64,000 bases of DNA from the NCBI GenBank assembly GCA_030762935.1, contig CM060895.1, positions 79,058,001 to 79,122,000 on the forward strand, in the 5' to 3' direction. How positions within the stretch are numbered: position 1 is the first letter of the stretch; each line of letters starts with the position of its first letter. A program made the translations under genes and the position numbers. Under the pieces are notes generated by a model that was given only the letters and a program-made list of their open reading frames with translations, made no database searches and had not been told where the DNA came from. Source of the DNA: Hymenopus coronatus. Lineage: Eukaryota > Arthropoda > Insecta > Mantodea > Hymenopodidae. This document shows positions 22,901-38,200 of this stretch, in pieces.

Positions 22901-25900
22901 GGATTTCTTTGAAGTTTACCTTTTAGTAATACATATTTTATCTTATTCAGAGAAATACTTAACTTTCGCCTAAGACATTAAATCTATGACTTCTGCTCCT
23001 TTTCTTTCAATTTCTACTCTAGAGTTTCCCTCTAATATGATTGCAACATCATCTGCGTATGCGGTACATCCAGTTATTAAAGCACATTTCTCAAGTTTCC
23101 GTAAAATTGGTTCCAAACCAATGTCCCATATAACAGGACCACATACAGATCCTTGGGGACATCCTTTTGTGATACATCTCATTTTCGTATCGTTTCCACT
23201 ACTTAAAATGACCTGTCGATTTCTGCAATAGTCCCTTAATGTATAATATAGATTACTTGGATATTAGATTCTTCGAAGTTCCTCAAATAAAGAAGGCCAC
23301 CATAAATTATTGAATGCTCCATTTATATCGATAAATATTCCAATTACATATTTGGCAGTTATATTGTCTATAGTATTTATTGTATGACTTATCTCATCCT
23401 CACAAGATTTTCCTTTTCGATAGCCAAACTGGGTTGTAGTTAATCCTGCTAGTTCTCCGATAGCATCCAGCCTTTTACACATTAGGTGTCCAAATGTCTT
23501 TCCCAGTCCATCCAATAGGAAGATTTTCAATAAAATCCCCACACACCAAACTACCCCTTACATAAAAAGGTTTTTCAAAATTTTGTTTTTCTCAAAAATG
23601 ACACTAACTATTTTGTTTAAACTACCGTATATTAAAGGTACTTACATCACAAATAGAATGTATATTTTGAATTTTCTGAAACTGAATTTTCCAGTTCTTT
23701 CTGGATGAGTTTTGCGAAATGTTGCATAACGCTATAACCGTAAGAGATAGACAAGATTTACTACACAAAGCATTTAGATCTCGTTAAAACGCATTTAAGT
23801 CACATACGTATTTTATATAGATGTATTTGTTTCTGAGATATTCTTTGTTAATGGTTTCAATTTTAAGCTAATTTTCTTAAACGGGAAGTGACGTTGCATG
23901 TGGGCCATGCAACCGAATATCAGTTGTTTCACGTAAGACCAGATTTTAAAATATATGATTATCACTTTCCCTTCTATTTACACAGGAGCAATTTCTGCTA
24001 ATGTTTACCTTGATTATATGCCATAGATAAAAGAATATTTTTTTTGTAAAAAATAAATTTGTTTGTGTAACAGCTAAAGACAGTAATGTGAATGGAATGC
24101 ATCAGATTTTTTTTTCAAATACACAGGGAAGTAATTTCATTATCTTATTGTTTCAGAAAAAGAAAGAAGTTGGCCTGATGACAACTTTATAACACTACCA
24201 GTGCTGGTACCTACTTCGCCAAAAGTACAAGAGGCCTGTCGAAAGCACAGCCGTATTTTCATTCATCAACTTAAACGGTACAAATTATGGGCTCTTCAAA
24301 GTAAGTATAATTACTGTTGAAAATGATTATAATTGAGAAATTTCAAAAGTCGCATGTTTTCAGAATAAAATTATATTTGGTACCAGAATTGAATGAATAT
24401 CTGATTATTTTGTAAAAGATAAATGAGGAAATACAGAAATTATAAAAATGAATAGTCCCATATATTGAAATCGACAAATAATGTAAAAATGCATAAGTTA
24501 CAATTCGTTTGTAGGTAAATAATTTGAGTGGCGTAAAGTTAAAAAGGTACATTCCAAAGTCTATTGCTAGGTAATAGGTCATTAATACAGACAATTTATG
24601 TTTGAAGACACAGTAAAATACTAATAACTTTCATCTTTAAAAACAATCGTAATTTCACTCCAGGAGATATTTTAACTCTGTCGTGTTAAATCTGCTTACT
24701 TCCAGAGCATAAAGAATTTTTCCTTGTGGGCCAAATTTTTTTCCATACTAAAGTAAAGCTTATAAGTTACTGTGACTCGCGAAACTGCTATACGACGAAT
24801 CCCTTACCGATCACGCCAAACGGGGGATGAACCTAGCGCTGCGCTATGGTCACTGTAGCAGGAATAACTTAAAGCACGAGAAACGCAACAGAATAAATGC
24901 AAGAAATGTCAGAGTGTATGACTTGAAGTGCAGGAGGCTTCACATTAACTATATTTTTGGAATACACTTTCTTATATTAAATAGTTCCGCATACATTAGA
25001 CCTGATTCCTATGTTCTACGTTGCCAAAATTTACTTCATATTAGAATCTGAGGCACTCGTTTCATTCTCTTTGATTGCTCAGTCCTAAATATACTTATTC
25101 TTTGCTAAATTGCTTACGTATTTTTTCAACAACTCTAAGCGTTCTTTAGTGTGTGAAATCACTCATTCGACGAATTGAACATTGCGCCAAATGGGGTCCT
25201 TGTTTATTGAACTTAAAACTTTAAAGAACATTACTCCAAAAGCAAAAGTTGAATGCATATCTGAGTAAGACACCGTTTAATTAATCTAAGTAAAGATTTT
25301 CAAGAAAATCGGCCAACCCCCAATTAGTTTGCTATTTTTCATTACCTAAAGCTAACCATAATGATTTTTGGTAGATAAGTTATGTTTAAATCTCTGCAAA
25401 TCTAATAAAATGTGTAACTTGAATTTTCTGCAAAGGCACTTCCCTTCTGTATAAATGTTGTTTGAACTGGTAAACCAAAATAAACTGAAAAAAACCCTTA
25501 CCTTAAAACGATTATGGTCATTCACACTTGCAATTTATATCCAATAGCCAAAGACATGAGCTTTTGTTTTTAACTATAAATGAGAAAGTTATTGAATTAA
25601 AACCCAAAATGTATCGTATACATATACCATAAATGCTTTATGGAGTAGAAGTATGGGGATTTGGAGGAGGTTGGGAAGTAATACATGAGATTCATGGGAA
25701 ATTCTGTAGATAAATGCTTGGGTTACCAAATGCAACCGTTAGGCTCTTCTGGGCTCTTGTGCTCACGGCAAGATGAGCGAAACGTCGGCACTCCAATGCA
25801 AGACAACGCGGCTCCCTCCGGAAGCCAAGAAGACACATCAAGACTCAGGTCGTGGAAGCCTACGCATCCATATTCATTCAATATTATCTAACTAGCAATT

Positions 25901-28900
25901 ATTAACAGATAAATGGAAACCTACTACAGCAACAGTTTCTGGACAAATCTATTTAAGATAATTAAAAAGTGGATGTAAATGCCACTTTTCTAAGAGAGGT
26001 CAACATTCAAGTATCTGAAAGTATATTGGGACATGCATATCAAGTACCTATTTTACACTGATTGCAAGAAAATACACCTTTTACTTTCTCTAGCCCTCAT
26101 GTATAGTGCACATAGTGGATAGAGAAGGTATTGTATTCCACCCAAAAATTTGATTCAAGATTTCACTGAAAATGTGTGTTTTGAGGTTCTCTGAGTCTGA
26201 AAAAAAGCATTTTTAGCAAAAGACTTGATATTTAGGTTTAGTGACTTCTAAGGATGCGACACAAAGATTTTCAAAAAAATTCCCCCAACCGTTAGGCAAG
26301 TAGCACAAATAGAACTGAGTAGATGGCAAATAAGAGAAAGATTATGAAGAGGGCATTCAATTTTGGTATAGAATTGTGAACTTGGAAGGAAGGAATTTGT
26401 TAAAACGGTGTTTAGTATACCAAGAGAAAAGTTTAAAGAACAAGGGATGGGTACACTGTTCAAGAAATAGTTTGGAAAGTAGTGGGTTAGGGAAAATGTG
26501 GAGAAGAAGAGAAAAGAATGTGAATAATTTCTGGAAATTGGCATGGAAAACATTTGAGATTATAGAAATACAAAAAGTACTTAGTGAGATAGCTGAAAAG
26601 AGATCTTAGTCGATATACCAATGGAAGACTCATGGGGAAGGGAAAAATATATAGATTGGCAAATAAAGAGGAGCGAGAAGGTTTTGCATGGTTGAAAGCA
26701 GGATATGGAGGTTAAAGGTTTTCTATATGTGGCGGAAATGAAGATATGAAACATAATATTTAAATGTAAATGGATGGAATAAAGATAAAAACGTAGCTGT
26801 AGTTGAAATGTTTAAATAAGATAGTAAGAAGTTTGGAAAATTCCTAGATAAAGTGAAAAATAATGGGGTGTGGGCAGTAAATAGAGTAAACAATGTAACA
26901 AACTAGAATTAAAAACTTATGTAAAATATGAGTATGACCGGTCATATTCACCTGTACACGCTTAGCACAAATAAAATAAAGTAAAAAATGCCATAATTTT
27001 GAAATGATGGAGACTTTATTTTCTCGAATTTTTAGACTTTTTCATATTTTCAAGGATAACATTTCTAGCGTTAAATGAGAAATCTACTTTTTATTTGTCA
27101 TAGTAAAATGTGTATTTATTTTATGTTACAACAATAAAACTTTAATATTTTTGTGCTCATACTATGAAGCTAGAAGTTGTAAAACAATGTTTCGAATTTC
27201 GAGTTAGCAGTAACAATACTTACAAGATAACATAAGGTATGTACCAAGCAAGAAAAAGAATGCTTATGAAAATTGCAGATTCAATATTAGACTTTCATTC
27301 CAAAGACTTTATCCCTTGTTTAATGTTATCAACTCGCTAAGAGCCAAATGTAAAATATTAAAATCCCATTATTAAGGTAGAGTAGAAGACAGTTTAAAAC
27401 TTGCTGGCATGCGACTCTGCCTAAATTGAAATCCATTTTGGCACAAGAAACTGATGATACCAATGGCTCTACAGAGCCGTATTCACGTGTGCAGATAACC
27501 CCTTGTGCGATGAAAGAATTGCAGAACTCAACGGGGCAAATCCAAACAAACGTGTTAGCGCGGGCGCTCCAGCTCTACTCCTCTTGAATATCAGCGGAAA
27601 CGACGAGGGAATCTCGCTCATTGAGAGGAGTTCCCATGTTTGTATTAGTCCTTATTTCGTTTATAGGAAACGTGCAAACAGGTCGAAAAGGTAAACATGT
27701 TTTTCACTTCAGTTACAGAGCTTTTACTTTTGAAAAAATGATGTAAAATAAAAACGGTGCGTACACAATTACAAAACAAGCTATTAGAGGTCACTGATGG
27801 TGAAACAAAAACGTTTTAATTAATTCTCAGTCAAAAAGAAGACTTTATTCTTTCCAAAATAAAAAGCGCTTTTAGTGAAGCGGAAAACATGTTTTCATTT
27901 TCAATCTGTTTGCACCGTGTAATGCCCATGAGCCGTTTATGTGTGTGTGTGTGAACAACATAACTCAAAAATAAAAAGACGGTTAAATACCAAATATGGT
28001 ATTTAAGTACAGTTTCCTCCACGAATATTTTCAAGAAGATCCTCCACTCCAAGATACCCTTTATATGAAGCATTTTTTAACATTTTGACTTTTTCAAAAA
28101 TGGCTCTAACGATCTTGATTAAATTACCGTATATTAAAGCTATTTAGATGACAAATAATATACATGGACATTTTTGTAACTTTATATTTATTCACTCTAA
28201 AACGTCTATTTCTAGTGAAATTCTATTATAAAAGTTTTGGGTGAATTGCAATACTGCTGTACTTCTATACCATGCTCTAAGTAGAGAAAGTAAAATGCCT
28301 TTTCTTAGATCCGCGGATTTCAAAACGCATATTTTTCGAAATGTCTATATCAATTTCTGGGTGGAATACAATGCGTCTTCTGCTTACTGTAAGTAAGAAG
28401 TTCGGGATGCGGTTTTTACCTAAGTATGAGCTGGCGTTACAACAGGTGGTTCCTAACCTCTTGGTTCGTCCCATCAGCCATCAAAATATCTCCAAGAATT
28501 TCTAGTAAATACAAAGCCCATTGCTCACTGTGTGAAAATAAACATTCTTATGCAATGCAGCATCGTATTTGAACATCTGACATAGCAAACCAAGATCGTT
28601 GTTAAACCAGCAAACCACTCAGGTGAAGTAATCTCAATCCAATATCCAAACCATCGATTGCTAGTCTACCGGAAGTTGCGAGCTTGTTCCTTGGAACACA
28701 ATGGCCTGAGTTGTAATTAAAGCGGTCATTAATTTCAGCAAGAGCGGCACGGATTCCTTAATTAAACACCGTGACTAAAGTAGGTCAACCCCAACGTGAG
28801 CATGCGCAGAACATCCTCTATTTGCTCGTCTCGAGTAAGGTAGAACGCGAAGTTATGCAGAATTATATATGATGAGCCCTAGAGTTCCATATTAGACATA

Positions 28901-30389
28901 TTTGCTGTTTCTCATTCGGAATTACGTGAAGGAGCACATAAATTACCATAAATAATGCTGCCAGTATTTCTGAGTTAGCTAGAGGTGTGGTAATTCGTTA
29001 TCCGAATTATTTGAAAGGTTAAGAAATAAGAGGGCCATAAGATGCTATTCTCATTTATCTCTACTGAATGCAGAATTAATAGGCATTGCATCAGAACGAA
29101 TCGCATGTCAGTAATATCTTCCCGTTATATTGTCAGAGGTTCCGCCAAAGTATTACCTTACAGGAAATGTCGAAAGAGCACCATCAGTAAAATATACTAG
29201 CACTCTCTTTTGACGCATGCTTCTGATTCTCTTTGAACAGCGCATTCAAAGACTCTTCTGACGCATGTTTTGGAGCTTTTCTTCGAATAGCACAACCAAA
29301 GAGCACCTGTCAAAATAGACCAGCTTTCTCTTCTGACGCATGTTTTTGGAGATTTTCTTTGAACAGTACAATCAAAGAGTATCTATCAAAATAGACTAGC
29401 TCTCTCTTATGGTGCATGCTTTTGGAATTTCTCTTTGAACAGCACAATAGAAGAGCATCTGTTTACATAGACTAGCTCTTTATCTCTCTCTCTCTCTCTC
29501 TCTCTAAATGCGCATCTTTTTTGATATTATATTTTAACAGCCCTGTAAAGATCACCTGTCGAAACAGTCAGCTCTCACTTCTGACGTATGTTTCTGAAGA
29601 TTCTCTTTGAACAGCACATTCGAAGACTAATTCTCTCTTCTGATGCATGTTTTGGAGATTATCTTCGAACAGCACAATCAAAGCGCACTTGTTGAAATAG
29701 ACTGCTTTTTCTTCTGACGCATGTATTTGGAGATTCTCTTTGAACAGCACAGTCAAAGGGCACCTGTCGAAACAGGCTAGCTCTCTCTTCTGACGCATGT
29801 TTTTGGAGATTCTCTTTGAACAACATCAAAGAGCACCTGTCGAAATATTCTAGCTCTCTTTTTGAACGCGTGTTTCTGGATATTCTCTTTGACGAACACC
29901 ATCAACAAGCACCCTTGCTTTCACTTTTGACGCGTGTTTTTGGACATTATCCTTGAAGAGCACCATCAAATAACACCTGTCAAAATAGACTCTACCCATT
30001 TCTTCTGGTGTAGGCTTTTTTTATTCTCTTTGAAGAGCACCATCAACAAGCATATGTGGAGATAGAATAACTCTCTCTTAAGACGCCTGTTTTTGGAGAT
30101 TAGATTTAAGAGCACCTGTCAAAATAGATTCCAGCTCTCTCTTATGATGCATGTTTTTGAAGATCTCTTTGAACAGCAACTCAAAGAGCACCTATCAAAA
30201 TGACTCTAGCTCTGTTCTTCAGACTGTTTTTGGAGATTCTCTTTGAACAGCACCGCTTTTGGAATTATCTTTAAATGCATCATCACAAGCCTTGTGAAAC
30301 AGGCTCTCGCTCTCTTTCCTGACGCACTTTTTTCGGAGATTCTCTTTGAAGAACACCCCAAACAGTTCCTGTCAAAATAGACTATAACT

Positions 30390-30426
<37 letters not shown>

Positions 30427-33400
30427 GACAAGTGCTTTTTGGAGATTTTCTTCGAAGAACACCATTAGCAAGCACCTGTCGAAATAGACCAATTATCTCC
30501 ATTGATGTATGCTTTTGAAGACTATCTTAAAGAGCATCAACAACAAGCACCTGTCGGAATAGACTCGACTTCTCTCTTGACGAGTGATTTTGGAGATTCT
30601 CCTTAATCTCTCCCTTTACACTGCACGTCCTGAATCGCCGCAGTTCTCAAAAAGTTATAAAACTATCCTTAACTTGCCAAAATATTCCAAAAAATAATTG
30701 TGATGCATCCATTCAAGTGATTCTTAAAAAAGAGCTTAAACACAGGAGCTATCTAACTTGCTAAAACTATTGCAGTTAGTTGTATAACAGTCACCAAAAA
30801 TAAAATACCTTCTTTACGGAAATATAAATGTTATATCATGACATTTTTCGTTTTTATGCATACTTGTTTACTGATATTTTCTCTTCAATGTTAATTAAAT
30901 ATATTTACAAAAAATTATATATTATTTATATGTTTGAAGTGATAGACACTGCATCTACTACTTTAAACAGTGAATTGTGCAGTAACTTAAAGAAACAACA
31001 TTATAAATCTACATATTCACCTTGGAGTGGGGACTTAGTCCATCTTTAAGCAGAAATGTTGCTCTACAAATTAGAAGCATTTAAGTATGTAGCTTGTGTG
31101 TGTTAAAGGTTATGTGTTTTCTTTATTGCAAATATGTGCGAGTTTGTTTTCTGCAGCTTGCTTTGAACAGCATTTCTGTATCATTTTGTGGTACAAATGA
31201 CCTATTTTCTTAGAGACTGTTGAATGCAATTAAATCAAAATTTAGGGTGTTGAAAATAATTTATAAGTCTACTGTAAATCTGTTTTGGTGTTAATAAGTT
31301 GGTTTATTATTATAAAAAGGTATATGTTTTATTCATATGACGTTCTCTACTGCTCTGCAAAGAAACTATTCTTACAAAAACTATTCTCTTATCTGCATCA
31401 TACTAATTAAGTTAAGCATTAGCAGAAATTATCTTATTACGTGTTTCCTTGTTGGTAGAACGGAAATAAGAGAGTACATTAGGCTAAAGTGACAGTCAAA
31501 ACGTTTAAAAACTATCGCTATACAACTGTCATTGAAATTCGGTTTTCTTTGCATGACCAGGGACAAAAAAAAAAGAGATATGAAACAGATAAGGGCTTCT
31601 GTTTGAAAAAAAAAAGTTACACTAGGCTAAAATAACAGTCAAATCATTTAAAAGCTCTCACTATGCAATTGTCATTGAAATGTGGTTATCTTGACATGGC
31701 CAGGAGTAAAACAAAAGAGATAAGATGCGGATGACTTCCCGTTTGAAAAAAAAAAAGTTTAAATATTTCAAAATTGAAACCATAACAGGGAAAATATCTG
31801 AGATGATTAACTGTAAAAAAAAATCCGATGTGTTCCATTCGTATTACTTTTTCTACATCTCTGCAACAAATTATTGTTAAAAAGCTTATACTTCTATTTA
31901 CTTCATACTAATCGAGGAAAAATTAGCGGAAACAGCCTTATTACTTGCTTCATTGTAAGTAGAAGTGAAATAATGGAGTACCATAGGTTAAAGTGATAGT
32001 CAAAAGCTGGTTGCTGTGTGACTGAAGTTCATTTGTTTGTAATAGCAGCAGTTGACAAATTCCTGTATGAGAAAGGTATAAGTTTTTCAAAGCTGAAACC
32101 AAAAACAAGGAATATCTAAAAAAAAAAAAACCATCAACTCCACGAAAAAAAATGTATATTGCATAAATTGTGTGTTTTAACGTGTTCTACATTTTTTGTC
32201 CATCTCTTACGGTTTCCGTAAACTTGATCCAGAATAAAGTTGTCTTCAGAGGCTATTCCCAGAAAATGCAAGATATATATTTTATTTGTGAGGTAAATAT
32301 CTTTAATATACGATATTTTAATCAAAATTGTTAGAGCCATTTTTAAGAAAATAAAACAATTCGATTTTTTCCCATGTAAAGGGTAGTTTGGGGTGGGGGA
32401 TTTTCTTGAAAATCTTCGTGTCGCATCCTTGGAAGATACCAAACTTAAATACTAAGTTTGGTTTTTAACAGTCTTTTGGTTTTTTAGCTATTCTGCCCAC
32501 AGACACATACACACAGACACTCACACAGACACACACACACACACACGAGCATATTTCTATAAATGCCTCTTTTGGATTTAGGGGGTCTCAAAACATATAT
32601 TTCCGGTGAAATCTCGGTATCGAATTTTTGGATACAATACAACAACTTCTACATACACTATGTACATAGTACGTATAGAGAAAGTAAAAAAGTATATGAC
32701 ATATATTGTTTGTTATAAGGAGATCTACATTTTTACTTTCTGTACCATCTGGTATGTACAACGTGCATAGTAGGTAGAGAAGGTATGTATTCCACTGAGA
32801 TTTTACCGCAAATATATGTTTTGAAACCCCCTCCGTAAAAATAAGCATTTTTAGAAAAAGGTCAGCGAGTGTCTGGTTGTGTGTGTGTGTCTGTGTGTGT
32901 GTGTGTGTGTGTGTAGACGACAACATAATTCAAAAACAAAATCCCGTTAAATACCAACCTTAGTATTTAATTTCAGTAAGTCACAAGGATGCAACATGAA
33001 AATCTTCAGGAAAATTCCCAGACGTCAAACTACGCTTTACAAAAACATATTTTGAAAAATGTTATTTTTGCAAAAATGCTTCTAACGATTATGATTAAAA
33101 TGCCGTATATTAAAGATATTTACATGACAAATAAACTTATATCTCGAATTTCTTCTGACGTTCTCTTCATTCTGAATGACTTTTATATAACTCTCGAACC
33201 GCAAGAGATGGAAAAAAACTTAGCACACAAAAATGTAATCTCCTCAAAGCACACAATTTATGTCCTTAACATTTTTCTTATGGAGATAACCCTTTCCGAG
33301 ATACTCCTTGTTATTGGTTTCAATTATTGGTTTATACTTTTCTTAGGTGGAACTTGTACGTGAAGAATCACAGCAAAGAATCACAGGGCGGAAATGCTTA

Positions 33401-35242
33401 ACGTTTTGCTGAAGCACGTTTCGTAACCAGCTGCCATCTTGCAATTCTACACACTACCATATACACCATATGCAACATCTGTCAAATTAATTGTTTTTCC
33501 AAGTTTTTGAAGTAAAAAACAAGGACAATGGAAGGGGAGAGATATCTAATTAAAGGAATATTTAATACAATCACATTGTGTTATTGATAAATTGATAATG
33601 TTGCAGTAAATCTCACGGCAGCGTCATAATTTAAGTTTTTCTAATTTCTTGGTCTAAAACTACTGTTAATGTAACAAAAGGATGTACCATACACAGAATT
33701 TGTTTAAAGCTTTAGTAGAATAATAATTTTTTTTTTTTTTTTTTTTTTTTTTTACTAAGAGCAATTACTTCCCTATCACTGCAAATATGTCTTTCCTGTC
33801 TCCTAGTCCTCAGCTATAGCAATTCTATTCTTTTACGTGCTTTACACTACTTAGCAATTTTGTTCTTCCACAATAATTTTCTCTTTCTTGGGCTTTGCAG
33901 TACAACGCTGTTGTTAGTATCAGTTTGCTGTTTCATAAATAATTGGGGTACTTCCACTATTTTGGATCTATTTGGCGGTTTACGTCGAGATATAGGACAT
34001 TACTGCAAATAAGAGGGATAAGCAGGAAACAAAGAAGGAATAGCTTCTTCTCTAAGCCTCCTGGTTTGCCCTGTTTAATCCAAATCGTCCTCCTGAGCAT
34101 ACACTAGAAGCCGGAGTAGGTTGCCAAGTTTGTCTGCGAATTGCCTTCACCCATGCTTCTCTAAGGTATTTCCGAGTTGGAAATCTACATCTCACAAACA
34201 ATACAGAATCGTTCTGTAAATAATGCATAACATATTTCACTATATACCGCCGACAATTTTTTTAAATAAGTACACTTACCTGTGTATTGAAGTAGTAATA
34301 TTAATTATTGGTGTTAATTATGAAATATGTGTGATGTGTGTTTGATGTTTTAGTTTATTTATCATATTATATTCTAGAAATTTTATTAGTGTTTTATTAG
34401 TATTTATTAATATTTTTATTTTCTATTTTTATTTGTTTAAAGCTATATTTTTAGTTTTTATGTTTTACTGTTATATTTATAATTTACCCTTATGATTGTG
34501 TTAGTTTAAATTTATTTATAAATGATGTAAGTATAAATAGAAACTTAAATTAAAATCTGTTATATTAGTCCTAGTTTAATTAATTAGGTACCAAGGTTAT
34601 TATACCGATTTTTATTTTATTATGTTATAATTTTATTTTTTGTACATATTAGGTAATAGAGAAAATAAAAAGAAATGTCTGATAAGGTTAGTAAAATATA
34701 TATAATTGAAAAGGCACATCTTTCTTAATAAATAAATAAATTTCTCACTGAGCCTGTGAAATCTTTTTTCATGTGTTTTAACACAATTTTCGCAAGCGTT
34801 CAGGTTGAATTAGAAGAGTGATATAAATACAATCCAGTTCTTGGCTTCCAACTTTGGCTTTGTTTTGGACCATCCCATCACTTAAGGGAACACGCATACA
34901 TGTTGACACCTGGCCAGAGTAATGCACTTTAAAATTCTCGCGTTTCGAAACTGGAGAGTCCACTGCAACAGACCACTCTAAAATACTGAATTAATAATAT
35001 TTTGTTTGTGCTCTAAATCTGGTAACAACAGATGGGAGTGCTACTATAACTATTGCTACCATACCTAAGTCATCCAAAATAAACCAGTAGCGGGTAACAG
35101 TGCCAAGTATCAACTAATCGGTACCATGATTCATTGGGAAGCTATTTCCTTTTAACTGCGTATGAAAGCACTAACCTGTTTTAATTCATTCTGATCAGAT
35201 TGAAGAAAATATTTTGCACATTATTTTTTCTTCCTCTACGCG

Positions 35243-35290
<48 letters not shown>

Positions 35291-38200
35291 TACCCAAAAA
35301 TTCGACACCTAGATTTCATCGAACATATATGTTTTGAGACCCCTGAACCCAAAAAAAAAGCATTTTCAGAAAAAGGTACATGGGTATATATGCACCTATG
35401 GTCAGCTTAGCTCAAAAACGAGATGTTGGTTAAATACTTAATTTGGTAATTAAGTTTAGTATCTTCCAAAAATGCGACATTAAAATTTTGAGGGAAATCT
35501 CCTGACCCCAACCTCCCATTAAATAGAAACAATTTTCTGAACTTTAATTTTCTCAAATTTGGCTGCTACGATTTTTAATAAACTGCCATATATTTAAGAT
35601 ATTTTCATATCAAACAAAATATAGTACATACATCTTGAACTTTCTAGGAACAACCTCTGAAGACCTCTTCATTCTGGATGAATTTTGTATAACTAGTAAA
35701 CCATAAGAGATAGGCAACAATTTACTGCATAAAACTGCAGATTTCATTAAAACGCGCAATTTATGCCATACGAGTTTTACTGTAGAGTTAACCGTTTTCG
35801 AGATATTCCTAGCTATTGGTTTCAATTTTAAGCTATTTAAACTTTGCTCTAAGGGGAAGTCAACTTTTTTTTCGCCTCTGTTTTGTTTACTCCTACCAAG
35901 ACAAGAGAATCTAATTTCAATTGTTTCACTTAGCAATCGGCTCTTAAAAGATTTGACCGTACTCCAGCCTAGTGCATTCTGTTGGTTTCCTTTTGCTTGC
36001 AAAGAAGCAAGTAATGAAGCCAATTCTTCTAAGTTTACCTGATGTGAATGATGTAAAAGAATAAAAAACAGTTTGTTTGTGAAATAGCTAAAGAAAGTTA
36101 ACCGAATGGAACATATAAGATATATTTCCCTTTCTTTCTTTCTGCTAGCGTTTTGGTTGCTGAAATGTAAGCTCTCTTAACGTTGCTTTTTTACTTTCTC
36201 TACACGTACTATGTACATAGTAGGTAGAAAAGGTACTGCATTCCACCCAAAAATTCAATGTCGAGATTTCACAGGAAATGGGTATATGTTATGAGATTCC
36301 TTGGGTCCAAAAGCGTGTGTATGTGTCTTGAACAAGATAACTCCAAAACGAAACATCCATTAAATGCGAAACTTGATCTTTAAGTTCAGAATCTCTCAAG
36401 GATTCAACATGAACATTTTTCAGAAAATCCCCCACCTAAAACTATCCATTACACCCTGTTTACTCAGGGAATCGTAGAATCAACAGAAATATAAATCGTC
36501 AAGTGCTATTATTGAACTTTATGGCATATCTTAAAATAGTAATAATACAAAATTATCAAGAAGTAGGCTATTATTTCGATGCATTTTATACATTTCGATA
36601 ACTGTTCTCGTTTATGAGCATTTATAATCTATTATTGTAATAATAACAGTAATAATTAGCTTACTATGCCTATAGGTATAATAACACAAACAGGAGCTTA
36701 AATAAATAAACAGTTAGCGTCGATGTGAATCTATTGTTTCTTCCAGCTGTATGTAGAACAGGAGTTGGAAAGGTGTATTTAAATTGAAAAATATAATGCC
36801 ACAGTTGGGATTTGAACCACGGATTTCCAGGTTACCGTCCATTTGCTGTAACCACTGAGTTACCATTTAAAAATGTTTATTGACTAAATACATATTTCTA
36901 ATAAACATATTCCACACTATGCGTTTTTAAAAATATTCAACCCAAAAATTCAAATTTTAGAGTGAATGAGTTAGCAAATAGATTTATTATGTCAGAGTTT
37001 TATATTAAAATTTGTTACAAATTGTGTTATCCAAAACTCCTTGTTTTTAAAAGTTAATCATTTATTTATCAAAACTGGAGCATTATTTCTAAAAATTATA
37101 TGGTAATTTTCTTTACCGCCCTTTTGAAGCAAATTAGAAGAAACTGCATCCATTGCGTGGAACATTTTGTGCAAGACAAAAAGTTGAAAAAAAAAATTGC
37201 GGAAAAAATAAGTCCATAGATATGTAATTTCAGTTAATTTGTAACTAAAGTGCACCAATTGTAATATAGCCGATATGTTACATTCACATCGCTTTCTTTA
37301 CCTGATCTGCAACAAGCTATTTTAATACATTATTCTTTTGTTTAATCGAAAAAAATTATAATAGAAATTATCTTATTACTTGCTTCCTTGTAACACTGGA
37401 AATAAAGAATACACTATAAAAGTGATAGTTAAATCTTTTAAAAGCTGATCGCTATGTGAAACAATTGAAATCCACTTCTCTTTGCGTGGTGAGGATAAAA
37501 ACAATATGTAGATGTAAAACGAAAGATCACTTAGCATAAGAGAAAAGTTTAAGCATTTTAAAATTGAAACCAATAACATAGAATATCTCGGAAAAGATTA
37601 ACTCAACAAAAAAGTGTACATGACATAATTTGGGTGTTAATAAAATTTTCTCTGTATCTTATAATTACCAGTTATGCAAATAACTCATCCAGAATGAAAA
37701 GGACTTCAGAGGCTAAACCCAGAAAAATTAAGGTATACATCATTAAACAGCTTTAATACATAGTATTTTAGTCAAATTTTAGGGCAACTTTTACCATATA
37801 GAGAGTAGTTTGGGGCGGGGGGGGGAAGTTACTTCGTGTCCACAGAGTATGCATACTCGCGGACCTTTTTCTATTTTTTTTTTAATTCAAAGGACCCTAA
37901 AACAATATCTCCTCTGAAATCTCGGTAACTTATCTTGATGGAATACCTATTATGTATCTACGTACATAGTATTTGGTACAGAAAGTAAAAAATTATATAT
38001 TTTCTTAAAATTTAGAATTCATATGTTGTTATAGAATTCTTTAGTTTCTCACAATTTTGGTCAACTTTCATATATGCATTACATAAAAGAATTATCTTAT
38101 AATGACTATTTCGTTCATTATACGTGCTCGTAGGAAATAGCCAATCCAGTACATTCGCGCGTAAAATTTAAACCAATCGGAACTCATTATCTCTGCATTT

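Noticed and set aside
29568..30502. Repeat-encoded peptides (FDRCPLTVLFKENLQ-like)
   Set aside because: The frame is a consequence of the minisatellite unit; units of different length break it.
29190..30615. CRISPR array
   Set aside because: Units are degenerate and contiguous with no unique spacers, in a clearly eukaryotic context.
35610..36023. 137-codon minus-strand open frame
   Set aside because: Entirely within a rep-A copy; no domain and not kept in other copies.
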